Below are positions 8,485 through 18,011 of a stretch of 64,000 nt of DNA, one piece after another. How positions within the stretch are numbered: the first letter of the stretch is position 1; each line of letters starts with the position of its first letter. This DNA comes from Haloplanus sp. HW8-1 (lineage in GTDB: Archaea > Halobacteriota > Halobacteria > Halobacteriales > Haloferacaceae), in the NCBI RefSeq assembly GCF_023703795.1, contig NZ_CP098518.1, positions 806,001-870,000 of the forward strand. The letters are read 5' to 3'. Below the pieces are notes generated by a model. The model saw only the letters and a list, made by a program, of their open reading frames with translations, was not told where the DNA came from and did not search any database. The translations under genes and the position numbers were made by a program.

Positions 8485-9648
8485 ATGTCAATGAACGCGG
8501 TGGTCTACAAGGGACCACACGAAGTGGCGATCGAAGAGGTCGACGAACCGCAGATCGAACACCCCAACGACGTCGTCATCGACATCACGACGACGTGCAT
8601 CTGTGGCTCAGACCTCCACATGTACGAGGGGCGGACGGCCGCGGAGCCGGGCATCGTCTTCGGGCACGAGAACATGGGTATCGTCGAGGAAGTCGGCGAG
8701 GCGGTGTCGAGTCTCGAGGTCGGCGACCGCGTCGTCGCCCCGTTCAACGTCGCCTGTGGACACTGTGAGAACTGCGAGAACGGTTACACCGGCTTCTGTA
8801 CGAACGTCAACCCCGGCTTCGCCGGCGGCGCGTACGGCTACGTCGCGATGGGACCGTACAAGGGGGGACAGGCGGAGAAACTCCGCATCCCATACGCGGA
8901 TTTCAACGCGCTGAAACTGCCCGAGGGCGACGAACACGAGGACGCGTTCGCGCTCCTCGCGGACATCTTCCCCACGGGGTGGCACGGGACCGAACTCGCC
9001 AACCTCGAACCCGGCGACTCGGTGGCGGTCTACGGCGCGGGACCGGTCGGCCTGATGGCGGCCTACAGCGCGAAAATCAAGGGCGCGGCCGAAATCTACG
9101 TCGTCGACCGCGTGCCGAGCCGACTCGATCTCGCCGAGGAACACTGCGACGCGACGCCGATCAACTTCGAGGAGGGCGACCCGGTCGAGCAGATCAAGGA
9201 CGTGCACGGCGGCGGCGTCGACAAGGGCGTCGACGCGGTCGGCTACCAGGCCGTCGACCCGGACAAGGAGGGTGACTCCGCGTACGATCCGGCCCGCGAG
9301 AACCCCGCCGTCGTCATCAACAACCTGATTCGGACGGTCAAGCCGACGGGCGAACTCGGGATTCCGGGGCTCTACGTGCCGGAAGACCCGGGCGCACCCG
9401 ACGACATGGCCGCGCAGGGTCGACTCGGCATCGACTTCGGTCTCCTGTTCGAGAAGGGACAGGCGCTCGGCACCGGCCAGTGTAACGTCAAGGAGTACAA
9501 CCGCGAACTCCGTGACCTGATCATCGAGGGCCGGGCCGATCCCAGTTGGGTCGTCTCGCACCGCGTCGACCTCGAGGAGGCACCCGAGATGTACGAGGCC
9601 TTCGACAACCGCGAAGAGGGCGTGACGAAAGTGCTGTTGGAGCCGTAA
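8485..9648 (+). CDS. Zinc-dependent alcohol dehydrogenase, glutathione-independent formaldehyde dehydrogenase type
   Basis: 387 residues, typical for the formaldehyde-dismutating/PFDH branch of zinc alcohol dehydrogenases. Catalytic zinc ligands: Cys in CICGSDLH (about 40), His in GHENMG (about 61) and a distal acidic residue. Structural zinc ligands: four cysteines in ACGHCENCENGYTGFC. NAD-binding Rossmann motif: GAGPVGLMAA. The long insertion around residues 245-300 (YQAVDPDKEGDSAYDPARENP) is the mark of this branch compared with ordinary ADH. Cytoplasmic NAD-linked oxidation of formaldehyde or another aldehyde/alcohol. Second gene of the operon with the HbpS-like protein. The true substrate cannot be told from sequence. 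Confidence 0.88.
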   Translation: MSMNAVVYKGPHEVAIEEVDEPQIEHPNDVVIDITTTCICGSDLHMYEGRTAAEPGIVFGHENMGIVEEVGEAVSSLEVGDRVVAPFNVACGHCENCENGYTGFCTNVNPGFAGGAYGYVAMGPYKGGQAEKLRIPYADFNALKLPEGDEHEDAFALLADIFPTGWHGTELANLEPGDSVAVYGAGPVGLMAAYSAKIKGAAEIYVVDRVPSRLDLAEEHCDATPINFEEGDPVEQIKDVHGGGVDKGVDAVGYQAVDPDKEGDSAYDPARENPAVVINNLIRTVKPTGELGIPGLYVPEDPGAPDDMAAQGRLGIDFGLLFEKGQALGTGQCNVKEYNRELRDLIIEGRADPSWVVSHRVDLEEAPEMYEAFDNREEGVTKVLLEP

Positions 9649-9714
9649 ACCGGGCTCCCGTCGATCCGATTTTTCGACGACAGAGCTAACAGGACGCCGT
9701 GAGTATCCGAAATC

Positions 9715-9867
9715 ATGTGCCAGTACTGTAGTTACCGCTACCACGACGGCTGGACGCAGTTGCTGTCGTACGACGAAACCTACCAGTCGACGGTCGGTGA
9801 GACTTCGGAGTCGACCTACGGCTTCCACGAGTCCTGGGACGACCTCCGCGACGACGTGGGTATCTAG
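9715..9867 (+). CDS. 50-residue CxxC protein
   Basis: Small frame that starts MCQYCSYRYHDGW and ends DDLRDDVGI. The N-terminal CQYC pair plus a following His/Tyr-rich stretch suggests metal binding or a redox site. Codon use is typical of the window. It starts 66 bases after the dehydrogenase and its stop overlaps the stop of the convergent COG0523 gene by four bases. No known family recognised. With a zinc enzyme on one side and a metallochaperone on the other, a metal-handling role is plausible but unproven. Confidence 0.6.
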   Translation: MCQYCSYRYHDGWTQLLSYDETYQSTVGETSESTYGFHESWDDLRDDVGI

Positions 9868-10961
9868 GCCTCGCGGGGGAACGGGTCGGTCTCGGCCCCG
9901 CCTGGTTCGACGGACTCGTTGGCCAGGCAGTCGTCGAGGGCGGCCGTGATCGCGTCGGCGTCGAGGTGACGGCCGATGATCACGAGCCGCGTCGCCGGAT
10001 CGTCCCCACCCCACTCGCCGATCGGTCCGGCCTGAACGGCGGGACCGGCCTGGCTCACGCCGAGGACGGTTTCGGGACGGCTCGCGACCCATGCGAACCC
10101 CTTCAGCCGGACCACGTCGCCCTCCCACTCGTCGAGCCAGGTGTCGAGGCGGTCGGCGTCGAACGGCCGCTCCCGGCGGTAGACGAACGACTCCACGCCG
10201 TGGGCGGCGGCCGCGGGTCGGTGGTCGTGGTCGTGGTCGTGACCGTCGCCCTCTGCCTCGGCGAGTGCTCGCTTCCAACCCTGCCGTCGCCGGGCTTCCT
10301 CGAAGTCGAACAGGCCGGTCCCGAGAACCGCGTCTGGGTCGACCTCGGAGTAGGTCGTCCGGCGAAGCTCCGCTCGGGGCTGAAGCTCCCTGATCGCCGC
10401 CTCGACCGCGTCGAGTTCCTCGTCCGGAACCATGTCACACTTGTTCAACAGGAGCACGTCACAGAACTCGACCTGGTCGACGAGCACCTCGGTCAGTGGA
10501 CGTTCGGGATCGGGTGCCGCGTCCGGGAGCGACTCGGCCGGGTCGAACGCCTTCCAGAACCCGTAGGCGTCGACCACGGAAACGGTGGTGTCGAGGCGGA
10601 CGTCCTTGGGCGGGTCGGTCCCGTCGGTGCCCTCGGTCAGCGTCCGGGCGATGGGGATGGGTTCGCTGATACCGGAGGCTTCGATCACGAGATAGTCGAA
10701 GGTCCGTTCCTCGGCCAGTCGGGCCACCTCCGTCACGAGGTCATCTCCGAGACGACAGCAGATACAGCCGTTCGAGAGGTCGATCACGCCGTCGTCGGTC
10801 TCCCCAGACAGCAGTTCGGCGTCGACGTTCAGTTCACCCATGTCGTTGACGAGGACGGCGATGCGGCGGTCCCCCGGATCGCTCAGGAGGCGGTTGACCA
10901 GCGTCGTTTTCCCGGCGCCGAGCGGGCCGCTGATGACCGTCGTGGGAATCGGAGGTGTCAT
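9864..10961 (-). CDS. COG0523/CobW-family GTP-dependent metallochaperone
   Basis: 365 residues, usual COG0523 size. G domain: Walker A GPLGAGKT (12-19), the family's metal motif GCICC (Cys66, Cys68, Cys69) and NKCD guanine-specificity motif (LLNKCDMV). A His/Asp-rich loop GDGHDHDHDHR near residue 260 is typical of zinc-handling members, and a CobW C-terminal domain follows. The start at 10961 is chosen because MTPPIPTTVISG leads straight into the first beta strand; an in-frame ATG at 11075 would add a 38-residue tail unlike the family. It faces the CxxC gene and the zinc dehydrogenase, suggesting metal delivery to that or another zinc enzyme. Confidence 0.9.
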   Translation of the reverse strand: MTPPIPTTVISGPLGAGKTTLVNRLLSDPGDRRIAVLVNDMGELNVDAELLSGETDDGVIDLSNGCICCRLGDDLVTEVARLAEERTFDYLVIEASGISEPIPIARTLTEGTDGTDPPKDVRLDTTVSVVDAYGFWKAFDPAESLPDAAPDPERPLTEVLVDQVEFCDVLLLNKCDMVPDEELDAVEAAIRELQPRAELRRTTYSEVDPDAVLGTGLFDFEEARRRQGWKRALAEAEGDGHDHDHDHRPAAAAHGVESFVYRRERPFDADRLDTWLDEWEGDVVRLKGFAWVASRPETVLGVSQAGPAVQAGPIGEWGGDDPATRLVIIGRHLDADAITAALDDCLANESVEPGGAETDPFPREA

Positions 10962-11136
10962 GTGGGTCCGATTCACGGGACCGATCGTAATCAACCCCTC
11001 GTAGTCCTGCCGACAGGTTACGGACGTCGGTCGGCGGTCGGCGGCTACCGAACTCCGCACGACCGATGCCGACACATTTAAATATTCGGCTCTGATTACA
11101 TTCTGTATAGAGCCGTTTTGCTCACGATAACAACCA

Positions 11137-12126
11137 ATGACCGATAGCGTACGCGGTTACACGACCGAACGCTCGCGCGCGCGTGCGAGCGAGGACGAGG
11201 CCGAGAGTACCGACGGGGACAGCGAGCAGTTGCGCTGTCCGGAGTGTGGGGGCCAGCTCGCCACGGACACGGAACACGGCGAGACGGTGTGTGCGGACTG
11301 TGGCCTCGTGGTCGAGGAAGACGAGATCGACCACGGCCCCGAGTGGCGCGCCTTCGACTCCAAGGAGAAAGACCAGAAATCGCGGGTCGGCGCGCCGACG
11401 ACCCAGATGATGCACGACAAGGGGCTGTCGACCAACATCGGCTGGCAGGACAAGGACGCCTACGGGAAGACCCTCTCCTCGCGCCAGCGCGAGAAGATGC
11501 AGCGCCTGCGCACCTGGAACGAGCGATTCCGGACCAGGGATTCGAAGGAGCGCAACCTGAAGCAGGCGCTGGGCGAGATCGATCGGATGGCCTCCGCACT
11601 CGGCCTGCCCGAGAACGTCCGCGAGACGGCGTCGGTGATCTACCGCCGCGCCCTCGCCGACGACCTCCTGCCCGGGCGCTCGATCGAGGGAGTCGCGACC
11701 AGCGCGCTGTACGCGGCCGCCCGCCAGGCCGGCACTCCGCGGTCGCTGGACGAAATCGCCACCGTCTCCCGCGTCGACAAGGACGAGATCGCCCGCACGT
11801 ACCGCTATGTCGTCCGCGAACTGGGACTCGAGATCCAGCCCGCGGACCCCGAGCAGTACGTTCCCCGCTTCGCCTCCGAACTCGACCTCTCCGACGAGTC
11901 GGAACGCCGTGCCCGCGACCTGCTGAAGACCGCGAAGGATCAGGGCGTCCACAGCGGCAAGAGTCCGGTCGGCCTCGCGGCCGCCGCCATCTACGCCGCC
12001 GCCCTCCTCACCAACGAGAAGGTGACCCAGAGCGAAGTGAGCGAGGTGGCCAACATCAGTGAGGTCACCATCCGCAATCGCTACCACGAACTCCTCGAAG
12101 CCGAAGAACAGATTCAGGTCCCGTAG
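11137..12126 (+). CDS. tfb: Transcription initiation factor IIB
   Basis: 329 residues. N-terminal zinc ribbon CPEC (34-37) and CADC (52-55), then the B-finger region (RAFDSKEKDQKSRVGAP) and two cyclin repeats, about 125-215 and 220-315, ending in the DNA-recognition helix EVTIRNRYHELL. TFB binds the TBP-TATA complex and recruits RNA polymerase. Haloarchaea carry several tfb paralogues; this one has the full domain set. An A/T box TTTAAATAT (11077-11085) lies about 55 bases upstream, giving a short leader. Confidence 0.97.
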   Translation: MTDSVRGYTTERSRARASEDEAESTDGDSEQLRCPECGGQLATDTEHGETVCADCGLVVEEDEIDHGPEWRAFDSKEKDQKSRVGAPTTQMMHDKGLSTNIGWQDKDAYGKTLSSRQREKMQRLRTWNERFRTRDSKERNLKQALGEIDRMASALGLPENVRETASVIYRRALADDLLPGRSIEGVATSALYAAARQAGTPRSLDEIATVSRVDKDEIARTYRYVVRELGLEIQPADPEQYVPRFASELDLSDESERRARDLLKTAKDQGVHSGKSPVGLAAAAIYAAALLTNEKVTQSEVSEVANISEVTIRNRYHELLEAEEQIQVP

Positions 12127-12150
12127 CGGTCCGTCTCCGCGGCGTGTGCG

Positions 12151-12297
12151 TCACCGGTATTCGACCGTCAGGGACGCGTCCGCGGGCAGTACGATCGTGT
12201 TTTCAGTCCCGGAGAGATCGATCTCGATCGTGCCGATCGTCGATTCGACGGGGACGGTCCGATTCAGGCGGTCGTCTCTGATGGTGACGTGACTCAT
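12151..12297 (-). CDS. Small hypothetical protein
   Basis: 48 residues starting MSHVTIRDDRLNRTVPV and predicted to be all beta, without Cys or membrane segment. It fills most of the gap between the convergent tfb gene and the divergent Nudix gene. Acidic composition and codon use fit a haloarchaeal gene. Function not recognised. The frame stays open upstream to an ATG at 12408, but that would run into the Nudix gene, so the start at 12297 is preferred. Confidence 0.5.
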   Translation of the reverse strand: MSHVTIRDDRLNRTVPVESTIGTIEIDLSGTENTIVLPADASLTVEYR

Positions 12298-12385
12298 GGA
12301 GGGCGCTCGGTCCCACACTCGCGGATCGTCCGTGAAAAAGTTACACGGTCGGAAGGCCGATACGTCCGCCGACCCTGCGCCACCC

Positions 12386-12859
12386 ATGGAGACGACCCGA
12401 CATTTCACGGCGTCGATCTATCTCGTCGCCGACGGGGCGGTCGCGCTCCACGAGCATCCGCGTCTCGGCCTGCGACTGCCACCCGGCGGCCACGTCGACC
12501 GCGGGGAACTCCCCCACGAGGCGGCACTCCGGGAAGCACGGGAGGAAACGGGACTGGATCCGCGGCTCCTCACGGACCACGCCGAGGTGTCCTCGCCGAC
12601 GGCCCGGGCGGTCCCCCGGCCCCGCCACCTGATGCTGGCGGACGTGAACGTCTGCGACGGCGAGGTGGGCCACCAGCACGTGGATCACGTCTACTACGCG
12701 ACGGTCGAATCGCGGGCGATCGATCCCGAACCGGGCGAACCCGGGCCGGCGGCGTGGACGTGGTACGACCGGCCGGCGCTCCGCGAGGCGGCCGTCGACC
12801 CCGACGTGCGCGAACTGGGCCGGGAGGCAATCGGGGTGGCCGCCGCGGCCGACGGCTAA
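12386..12859 (+). CDS. Nudix hydrolase
   Basis: 157 residues. Clear Nudix box GX5EX7REXXEEXGX: GGHVDRGELPHEAALREAREETGLD region at about residues 37-61, with the metal-binding REAREETG. Such enzymes cleave nucleoside diphosphates linked to another group. The substrate cannot be read from sequence. The start at 12386 leads directly into the first strand (HFTASIYLVAD). Its end overlaps the stop of the convergent asparagine-synthase-like gene by four bases. Confidence 0.9.
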   Translation: METTRHFTASIYLVADGAVALHEHPRLGLRLPPGGHVDRGELPHEAALREAREETGLDPRLLTDHAEVSSPTARAVPRPRHLMLADVNVCDGEVGHQHVDHVYYATVESRAIDPEPGEPGPAAWTWYDRPALREAAVDPDVRELGREAIGVAAAADG

Positions 12860-13941
12860 TCGATCAGCGACTCGACGTACCGATCCACGTGCCGGTCCAT
12901 CCGGCGCTTGAACCCGGCCTGCCGAGCGAGGCGATCGAGTTCGCGCGACACCAGGCTCCCGTACTGGAGGGCCTTCTTATCGGCGGTGACGACGTCGTCG
13001 GGGAGCCAGCCTGCGGCCGCCCGCCGGAGTGCGATCTTTCGCTCGTCGGGTGTCGCGAGGAGGTGGCCAGGAAGGGGGAGCGCCGCCGTGACGACCCGGT
13101 CGGCCACCAGCGGCGTCACGGGCTCGACCCCTGCGGCCCGGAGCGTGAGTGCGTCGCGCGCCAACTGGTCGGGCAGCGATCGGATCGTCTCCCTGGTCGC
13201 CCCCCGAACGGTCGTGGCCGCGACCCGGTCGTCGGCGGCCGGATCGACCACCTTCGCGTACCCGCCGAACAGTTCGTCGGCCCCCTGGCCGACCGCGAGG
13301 CGGTCGACGCCGTCGGCGGCGACGCGCTCGGCGACGAGATACAGCGGCAGGGCGATGGCGACGTCCATCGCGTTCGTGCGGCCGGTGGCCGCGACCACGC
13401 GGGGGACCGCCCGCTCCATATCGGCGTGTGTGAGTTCGACGACCCGAAGCTCCCGATCCATCGCGGCGGCCGCCTCCCGTGCCGCGGCCACGTCGTGAGC
13501 TTCGGGGAAGCCGGCGACGTAACAGGGTGCGTCCGGGACGCCGGCGGCGACCAGCGCGGAGTCGACACCGCCGGAGAAGGCGACGGCGAGGCTGCCGTCG
13601 TCCACGCCGGTCACGGCGCCGTGGACGGCGCGTTCGACTGCCTCGACGGCCTCCGTGTCGTCCGCGACGGGGGGGTCGGGGAGCGACCAGCGCCGACGGT
13701 CGACGAGTTCGCCGTCGACCCGTTCGCGGACGTGGCCGGGGGGCACGGGCGTCGGCGCTGTGGCGCTCACGTCCGCGGGCGAGAACCCCCAGTCCGCCGG
13801 CGTTCCGAACAGCGGTTGCCGCCCGAGGACGTCGCGGACGAGACGACCGTCGAGGCGTCCGGCGAAGCCGGCGGTGCCGGGAAACGGCTCGCCGGATTCG
13901 AGGGCACGGCGGACCGTCTCGGGGTCGGCTCCCCGGATCAT
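12856..13941 (-). CDS. Asparagine-synthase-like protein lacking the glutaminase cysteine
   Basis: 361 residues; full AsnB is 500-630. Residues about 115-350 are the ATP-pyrophosphatase (synthase) domain with PP-loop AFSGGVDSAL and the later GQGADELFGGY motif that positions aspartate/ATP. The N-terminal ~100 residues look like a shortened class-II glutamine amidotransferase domain (VLGRQPLFGTP, VPPGHV), but there is no N-terminal Met-Cys, so glutamine hydrolysis should be absent. It may use ammonia directly or a partner, and the acceptor may not be aspartate. The start overlaps the stop of the PHP gene by four bases, so the two are co-translated. Confidence 0.82.
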   Translation of the reverse strand: MIRGADPETVRRALESGEPFPGTAGFAGRLDGRLVRDVLGRQPLFGTPADWGFSPADVSATAPTPVPPGHVRERVDGELVDRRRWSLPDPPVADDTEAVEAVERAVHGAVTGVDDGSLAVAFSGGVDSALVAAGVPDAPCYVAGFPEAHDVAAAREAAAAMDRELRVVELTHADMERAVPRVVAATGRTNAMDVAIALPLYLVAERVAADGVDRLAVGQGADELFGGYAKVVDPAADDRVAATTVRGATRETIRSLPDQLARDALTLRAAGVEPVTPLVADRVVTAALPLPGHLLATPDERKIALRRAAAGWLPDDVVTADKKALQYGSLVSRELDRLARQAGFKRRMDRHVDRYVESLID

Positions 13942-14621
13942 AGCAGGTCGCCGAGGGCGCGCATCATCCGGCGTTTCGCCCCGCCAGCGGCCTGTCGAAA
14001 GCTGATGTGCCAGGGGGTGCGCCGACCCACGACGCTCGTTCGGCCGGCGGCGATGGCGTCGAGGATGGCGCGTGCGGAGTGGTCGTCCGCGTCGACTTCG
14101 GTGATCGCCTGTCCGACCATCTCGGCGATGTGGGCGTCGCTCCCGGCGGTCATCGGGAGGTCGTGCGTGGCGGCGAAGCGTTCGGCCTTCCGGTTGGCCC
14201 GCCCGGTCAGCAGCCGGGAGTTGTACACCTCGATGGCGTCCGCACTCGCGAGGGTCGCCTCGGAGATGTGCGCGGCGACGCCGTGGCGGGAGGACTGGAA
14301 CGGGTGGGGAACGACGGCGATGCCGCCCCCATCGTGGATGCGGTCGAGGGTCGCCTCGAAGGAGAGACCGGCGGGAATCGCCTCACGAATCCCGAAGGCG
14401 AGGACGTGGCCGGCGGTGGTCGTGATCTCCATGCCGGGGATGCCGATCAGGCCGTAGTCGGGGGCCTTCTCGACGGCGTCGAGGCTCGCGTCGATCTCGT
14501 CGTGATCGGTGACTGCCAGGGCGTCGAGGCCGACCGACTGCGCCTGTTCGAGCAGGTGGTCGACCGGATCACGGCCGTCGTGCGAGAGCGACGAGTGTGT
14601 GTGCAACTCGACCGATAACAC
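13938..14621 (-). CDS. PHP-domain phosphoesterase
   Basis: 227 residues from a GTG start. The PHP metal motifs are visible: HTHSSLSHDG near the start, VTDHDEID, a His in AVVPHPFQ and the late Asp/His pair in GSDAHIAE. The family hydrolyses phosphoesters with two or three metals (histidinol phosphatase, nucleases, AMP phosphatases). GTG at 14621 is preferred to the ATG at 14720 because the core begins right after it and an A/T box (minus-strand TTTTTTA) lies 27 bases upstream. First gene of a two-gene operon with the asparagine-synthase-like protein; substrate unknown. Confidence 0.88.
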   Translation of the reverse strand: MLSVELHTHSSLSHDGRDPVDHLLEQAQSVGLDALAVTDHDEIDASLDAVEKAPDYGLIGIPGMEITTTAGHVLAFGIREAIPAGLSFEATLDRIHDGGGIAVVPHPFQSSRHGVAAHISEATLASADAIEVYNSRLLTGRANRKAERFAATHDLPMTAGSDAHIAEMVGQAITEVDADDHSARAILDAIAAGRTSVVGRRTPWHISFRQAAGGAKRRMMRALGDLL

Positions 14622-14644
14622 GTCCGATAGTGTGATGCGGTCGG

Positions 14645-14651
14645 TAAAAAA
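14645..14651 (-). promoter_or_regulatory. TATA box of the PHP operon
   Basis: Minus-strand TTTTTTA centred 27 bases upstream of the GTG at 14621. It lies inside the longer alternative frame and so argues for the shorter GTG start. Confidence 0.6.
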
Positions 14652-14759
14652 CACGCCGATCCCCGCCGTGGCACCCCCCCGAGCGTGCGGCGTCGGCGTG
14701 GCGCCCCGGATGACGCACATGGAAAGACATTACCTCCGGAGCGCGAAAGACCGAAGTGA

Positions 14760-16901
14760 ATGAGCCTGTCCGATCCGGATCACGACCTCGTCGCCGCCGA
14801 ACTCGGGCGGGACCCCACGCCCGCCGAGACGGCGCTCTTCGAGAACCTCTGGAGCGAGCACTGCGCGTACCGGTCGTCCCGGCCGTTGCTGTCCGCGTTC
14901 GACAGCGAGGCCGACCAGGTGGTCGTCGGTCCCGGCGACGACGCCGCGGTCGTTGCCCTCCCCACCTACGCCGACGACGGCGAGGAGACGTACGTCGCCG
15001 TGGGCATCGAGAGTCACAACCACCCTTCATACGTCGACCCCTACGACGGCGCCGCGACGGGGGTCGGCGGCATCGTCCGAGACATCCTCTCGATGGGGGC
15101 CTACCCCATCGCCCTGACGGATTCCCTCTATTTCGGCGGCTTCGACCGCGAACACTCCCGATACCTCTTCGAGGGCGTCGTCGAGGGCATCGCCGACTAC
15201 GGCAACGCCATCGGCGTTCCCACCGTGGGGGGGAGCGTCGAGTTCCACGACGGCTACGAGGGCAACCCACTGGTCAACGTCGCCTGCGTCGGGCTAGTGA
15301 CCGAGGACCGCCTCGTCACCGCCGAGGCGAAGACGCCGGGGAACAAACTCGTCCTCGTGGGCAACGCCACCGGCCGCGACGGTCTGGGCGGCGCCTCCTT
15401 CGCCAGCGAGGACCTCGGCGAGGACGCCGAGACGGAGGACCGACCGGCGGTGCAGGTGGGCGACCCCTACACGGAGAAACTCCTGATCGAGGCCAACGAG
15501 GCGCTGATCGACGAGGACCTGATCCTGGCGGCCCGCGACCTCGGCGCCGCGGGGCTGGGCGGTGCCTCCAGCGAACTCGTCGCCAAGGGCGGCCTGGGCG
15601 CGCGGATCGAACTCGACCGCGTCCACCAGCGCGAACCGAACATGTCGGCCCTGGAGATCCTGCTCGCCGAGTCACAGGAGCGGATGTGTTACGAGGTGCG
15701 ACCCGAGGACGTCGAGCGGGTCGCCGAGATCGCCGCCCGCTACGACCTCGGCTGTTCGGTGATCGGCGAGGTGACCGAGGGCAACTACGTCTGCACGTTC
15801 GAGGGGAGCGAGTCGGGAGGTCGCGAGACGGTTGTCGACGTGCCCGCCGAGTTCCTCGCCGACGGCGCGCCGATGAACGACCTGCCGATGGCGGACCCCC
15901 CGCGGCCGGAGCGGGATCTGCCCGACGCCGACTTAGAGGGGGCCTTCGACGCGGTCCTCGCCAGCCCCAACACCGCGAGCAAGGAGTGGGTGTACCGACA
16001 GTACGATCACGAGGTCGGGACGCGGACGGCCCGTCGACCGGGCGATGACGCCGCGATCATGGCGGTCCGCGAAGCGGGGACGGGACTGGCGCTCTCGGCG
16101 GGCGCGAGTCCGGCGTGGACGAGCGCCGACCCCTACGACGGCGCCCGCGCGGTGGCCCTGGAGAACGCGACCAACCTCGCGGCCAAGGGGGCGACACCCC
16201 ACGCCGCGGTCGACTGTCTCAACGGCGGCAACCCGGAGAAGCCGGACGTCTACGGCGGCTTCGGCGCCATCGTCGACGGTCTCGCCGACATGTGCAGTGC
16301 CCTCTCGGTGCCGGTGGTCGGCGGCAACGTCTCGCTGTACAACGACTCGGTGGCCGGACCGATCCCGCCGACGCCGACGCTGGCGATGCTCGGCGTCCGT
16401 GAGGGGTACGACGCGCCGCCCATGGGCCTCTCCGGCGAGGGAACGCTCCTCGAAGTCGGCGCGGCCGGCGGCGGCCTCGGCGGGTCCGCGTATCTCTCAC
16501 AGGCCGGCGGGAGCGACCGGTTCCCGGATCTGCCCGCCGAGCCGGCGGCGGTCGTCGACGCCGTCGCGGCGGTCGCCGCCCTCGATTCGACTCTCGCCAC
16601 CCACGACGTGAGCCACGGCGGCCTGGCGGTGACCCTCGCGGAGATGGTGACGGCCGACGCGGGCGCAAGCGTCACCGTCGACGACGCCGAAGCGCTGTTC
16701 GACGAGACGCCGGGACGGATCGTCGTTGAGACGACCGACGTCGAGGCGGTGAGGGACGCGGCGGGCGACCTGCCGGTGCGTGATCTGGGGGCGACGACGC
16801 CCGATCAGCGGCTGAAGATAGCCGTCGGTGACGGGCAACTGGAGCGAACGGCCGAGACCATCGCCACCCGCCGCGACGTGATCGAACGGGAACTCGATTA
16901 A
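14760..16901 (+). CDS. purL: Phosphoribosylformylglycinamidine synthase subunit II
   Basis: 713 residues, the size of the archaeal/small PurL (the large bacterial form is about 1,300). Begins with the family's active-site region [12 protein letters not shown], has GPGDDAAVV, the IESHNHPSY loop with the catalytic His, two AIRS-type halves and the late GGNVSLYN motif. It catalyses the ATP-dependent conversion of FGAR to FGAM in purine synthesis, receiving ammonia from PurQ with PurS. purQ and purS are not adjacent. It diverges from the PHP operon across 138 bases. Confidence 0.97.
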   Translation: MSLSDPDHDLVAAELGRDPTPAETALFENLWSEHCAYRSSRPLLSAFDSEADQVVVGPGDDAAVVALPTYADDGEETYVAVGIESHNHPSYVDPYDGAATGVGGIVRDILSMGAYPIALTDSLYFGGFDREHSRYLFEGVVEGIADYGNAIGVPTVGGSVEFHDGYEGNPLVNVACVGLVTEDRLVTAEAKTPGNKLVLVGNATGRDGLGGASFASEDLGEDAETEDRPAVQVGDPYTEKLLIEANEALIDEDLILAARDLGAAGLGGASSELVAKGGLGARIELDRVHQREPNMSALEILLAESQERMCYEVRPEDVERVAEIAARYDLGCSVIGEVTEGNYVCTFEGSESGGRETVVDVPAEFLADGAPMNDLPMADPPRPERDLPDADLEGAFDAVLASPNTASKEWVYRQYDHEVGTRTARRPGDDAAIMAVREAGTGLALSAGASPAWTSADPYDGARAVALENATNLAAKGATPHAAVDCLNGGNPEKPDVYGGFGAIVDGLADMCSALSVPVVGGNVSLYNDSVAGPIPPTPTLAMLGVREGYDAPPMGLSGEGTLLEVGAAGGGLGGSAYLSQAGGSDRFPDLPAEPAAVVDAVAAVAALDSTLATHDVSHGGLAVTLAEMVTADAGASVTVDDAEALFDETPGRIVVETTDVEAVRDAAGDLPVRDLGATTPDQRLKIAVGDGQLERTAETIATRRDVIERELD

Positions 16902-17056
16902 ATCAACAGCGGCAGGCCGAACGTCACCGCGACCCCGACCAGGAGGACGACGAATCCGACGCCGACCTGACCGGTGGAGAAGTCCTGCATGGGCGAGGTG
17001 ACACGGCCCTCGTCGTCGCTGTGTGGGTGGTGGTCGTGGTCCGAGTGGTCGTCCAT
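16898..17056 (-). CDS. Small His/Asp-rich single-pass membrane protein
   Basis: 52 residues. The N-terminus is packed with His and Asp ([17 protein letters not shown]), followed by a short amphipathic part (MQDFSTGQ) and one hydrophobic helix to the C-terminus ([20 protein letters not shown]). It resembles a small haloarchaeal family (DUF7550-like, from memory). The histidines could bind metal at the membrane face. The stop overlaps the purL stop by four bases (convergent). ATG at 17056 is chosen because it starts exactly at the His/Asp motif. Confidence 0.75.
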   Translation of the reverse strand: MDDHSDHDHHPHSDDEGRVTSPMQDFSTGQVGVGFVVLLVGVAVTFGLPLLI

Positions 17057-17195
17057 GCGCGGAGGTGGGACGCGGCGATACAAAAAGACACCTGAACGGG
17101 GCGACCCGCGACCCCAGGCCCGCCGAGGGCCGACTCACCGACGGCCACGGACACCGGGTTCCTTTTGACCGCCCCCATCGTAGCCGCGGATACGG

Positions 17196-18011
17196 ATGGC
17201 CGTAACCAAGCGCATCATTCCCTGTATCGACGTGGATCTCGACGAAGACGGCGACCCGGCGGTGTACACCGGTGTCAACTTCGAGGACCTGAAGCATACG
17301 GGCGACCCGGTCGAGATGGCCCGGGAGTACAACGAGGCGGGCGCCGACGAGTTCGTCTTCCTCGACATCACGGCCAGCGCGGACGGTCGTGAGACCATGC
17401 TCCACGTCGTCGAGCAGGTGGCCGACGAGGTGTTCATCCCCCTGACGGTCGGCGGCGGCATCCGGACTCGCGAGGACATCAAGGAGACGCTGCGGGCCGG
17501 CGCGGACAAGGTGTCGATCAACACCGCGGCCATCGAGAATCCGGAACTGGTGGACGCCGGCGCGGCCGCCTTCGGCAGTCAGTGTATCGTCATCAGCGTC
17601 GACGCCCGCCGGCGCTACGACGAGCAGGGGGAGCACTACGAGCGAATCGACGGCGAGTCCTGCTGGTTCGAGTGTACGATCAAGGGCGGCCGCGAGGGCA
17701 CCGGCGTCGACGTCGTGGAGTGGGCCCGCGAGGTCGAATCGCGTGGGGCGGGCGAACTGTTCGTCAACTCCATCGACGCCGACGGCACCAAGGACGGCTA
17801 CGACGTCCCGCTCACCCGCGCGGTCTGCGAGAACGTCTCGACGCCAGTCATCGCCTCCTCGGGCTGTGGCGGCCCCGAGGACGCTTACGAAGTGTTCACC
17901 GAGGCCGGCGCCGACGCCGCGCTCGCGGCCTCGATCTTTCACTTCGACGAGTACACCATCCGCGACGTCAAAGAGTACCTCGACGACCGGGACGTTCCGG
18001 TCCGGCTCTAG
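17196..18011 (+). CDS. hisF: Imidazole glycerol phosphate synthase cyclase subunit
   Basis: 271 residues, full-length (beta-alpha)8 barrel. Starts [10 protein letters not shown] with the catalytic Asp; has the second catalytic Asp in the SVDARR strand, and phosphate-binding loops VGGGIRT and ASSGCGG. HisF uses ammonia from HisH to turn PRFAR into imidazole glycerol phosphate and AICAR, linking histidine and purine synthesis; purL lies just upstream. An insertion around residues 135-150 ([14 protein letters not shown]) is usual in haloarchaeal HisF. No other his gene is adjacent. Confidence 0.97.
   Translation: MAVTKRIIPCIDVDLDEDGDPAVYTGVNFEDLKHTGDPVEMAREYNEAGADEFVFLDITASADGRETMLHVVEQVADEVFIPLTVGGGIRTREDIKETLRAGADKVSINTAAIENPELVDAGAAAFGSQCIVISVDARRRYDEQGEHYERIDGESCWFECTIKGGREGTGVDVVEWAREVESRGAGELFVNSIDADGTKDGYDVPLTRAVCENVSTPVIASSGCGGPEDAYEVFTEAGADAALAASIFHFDEYTIRDVKEYLDDRDVPVRL

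Noticed and set aside
12289-14457. 722-codon plus-strand frame across the Nudix, asparagine-synthase-like and PHP genes
   Set aside because: Shadow of three real genes on other frames and strands.
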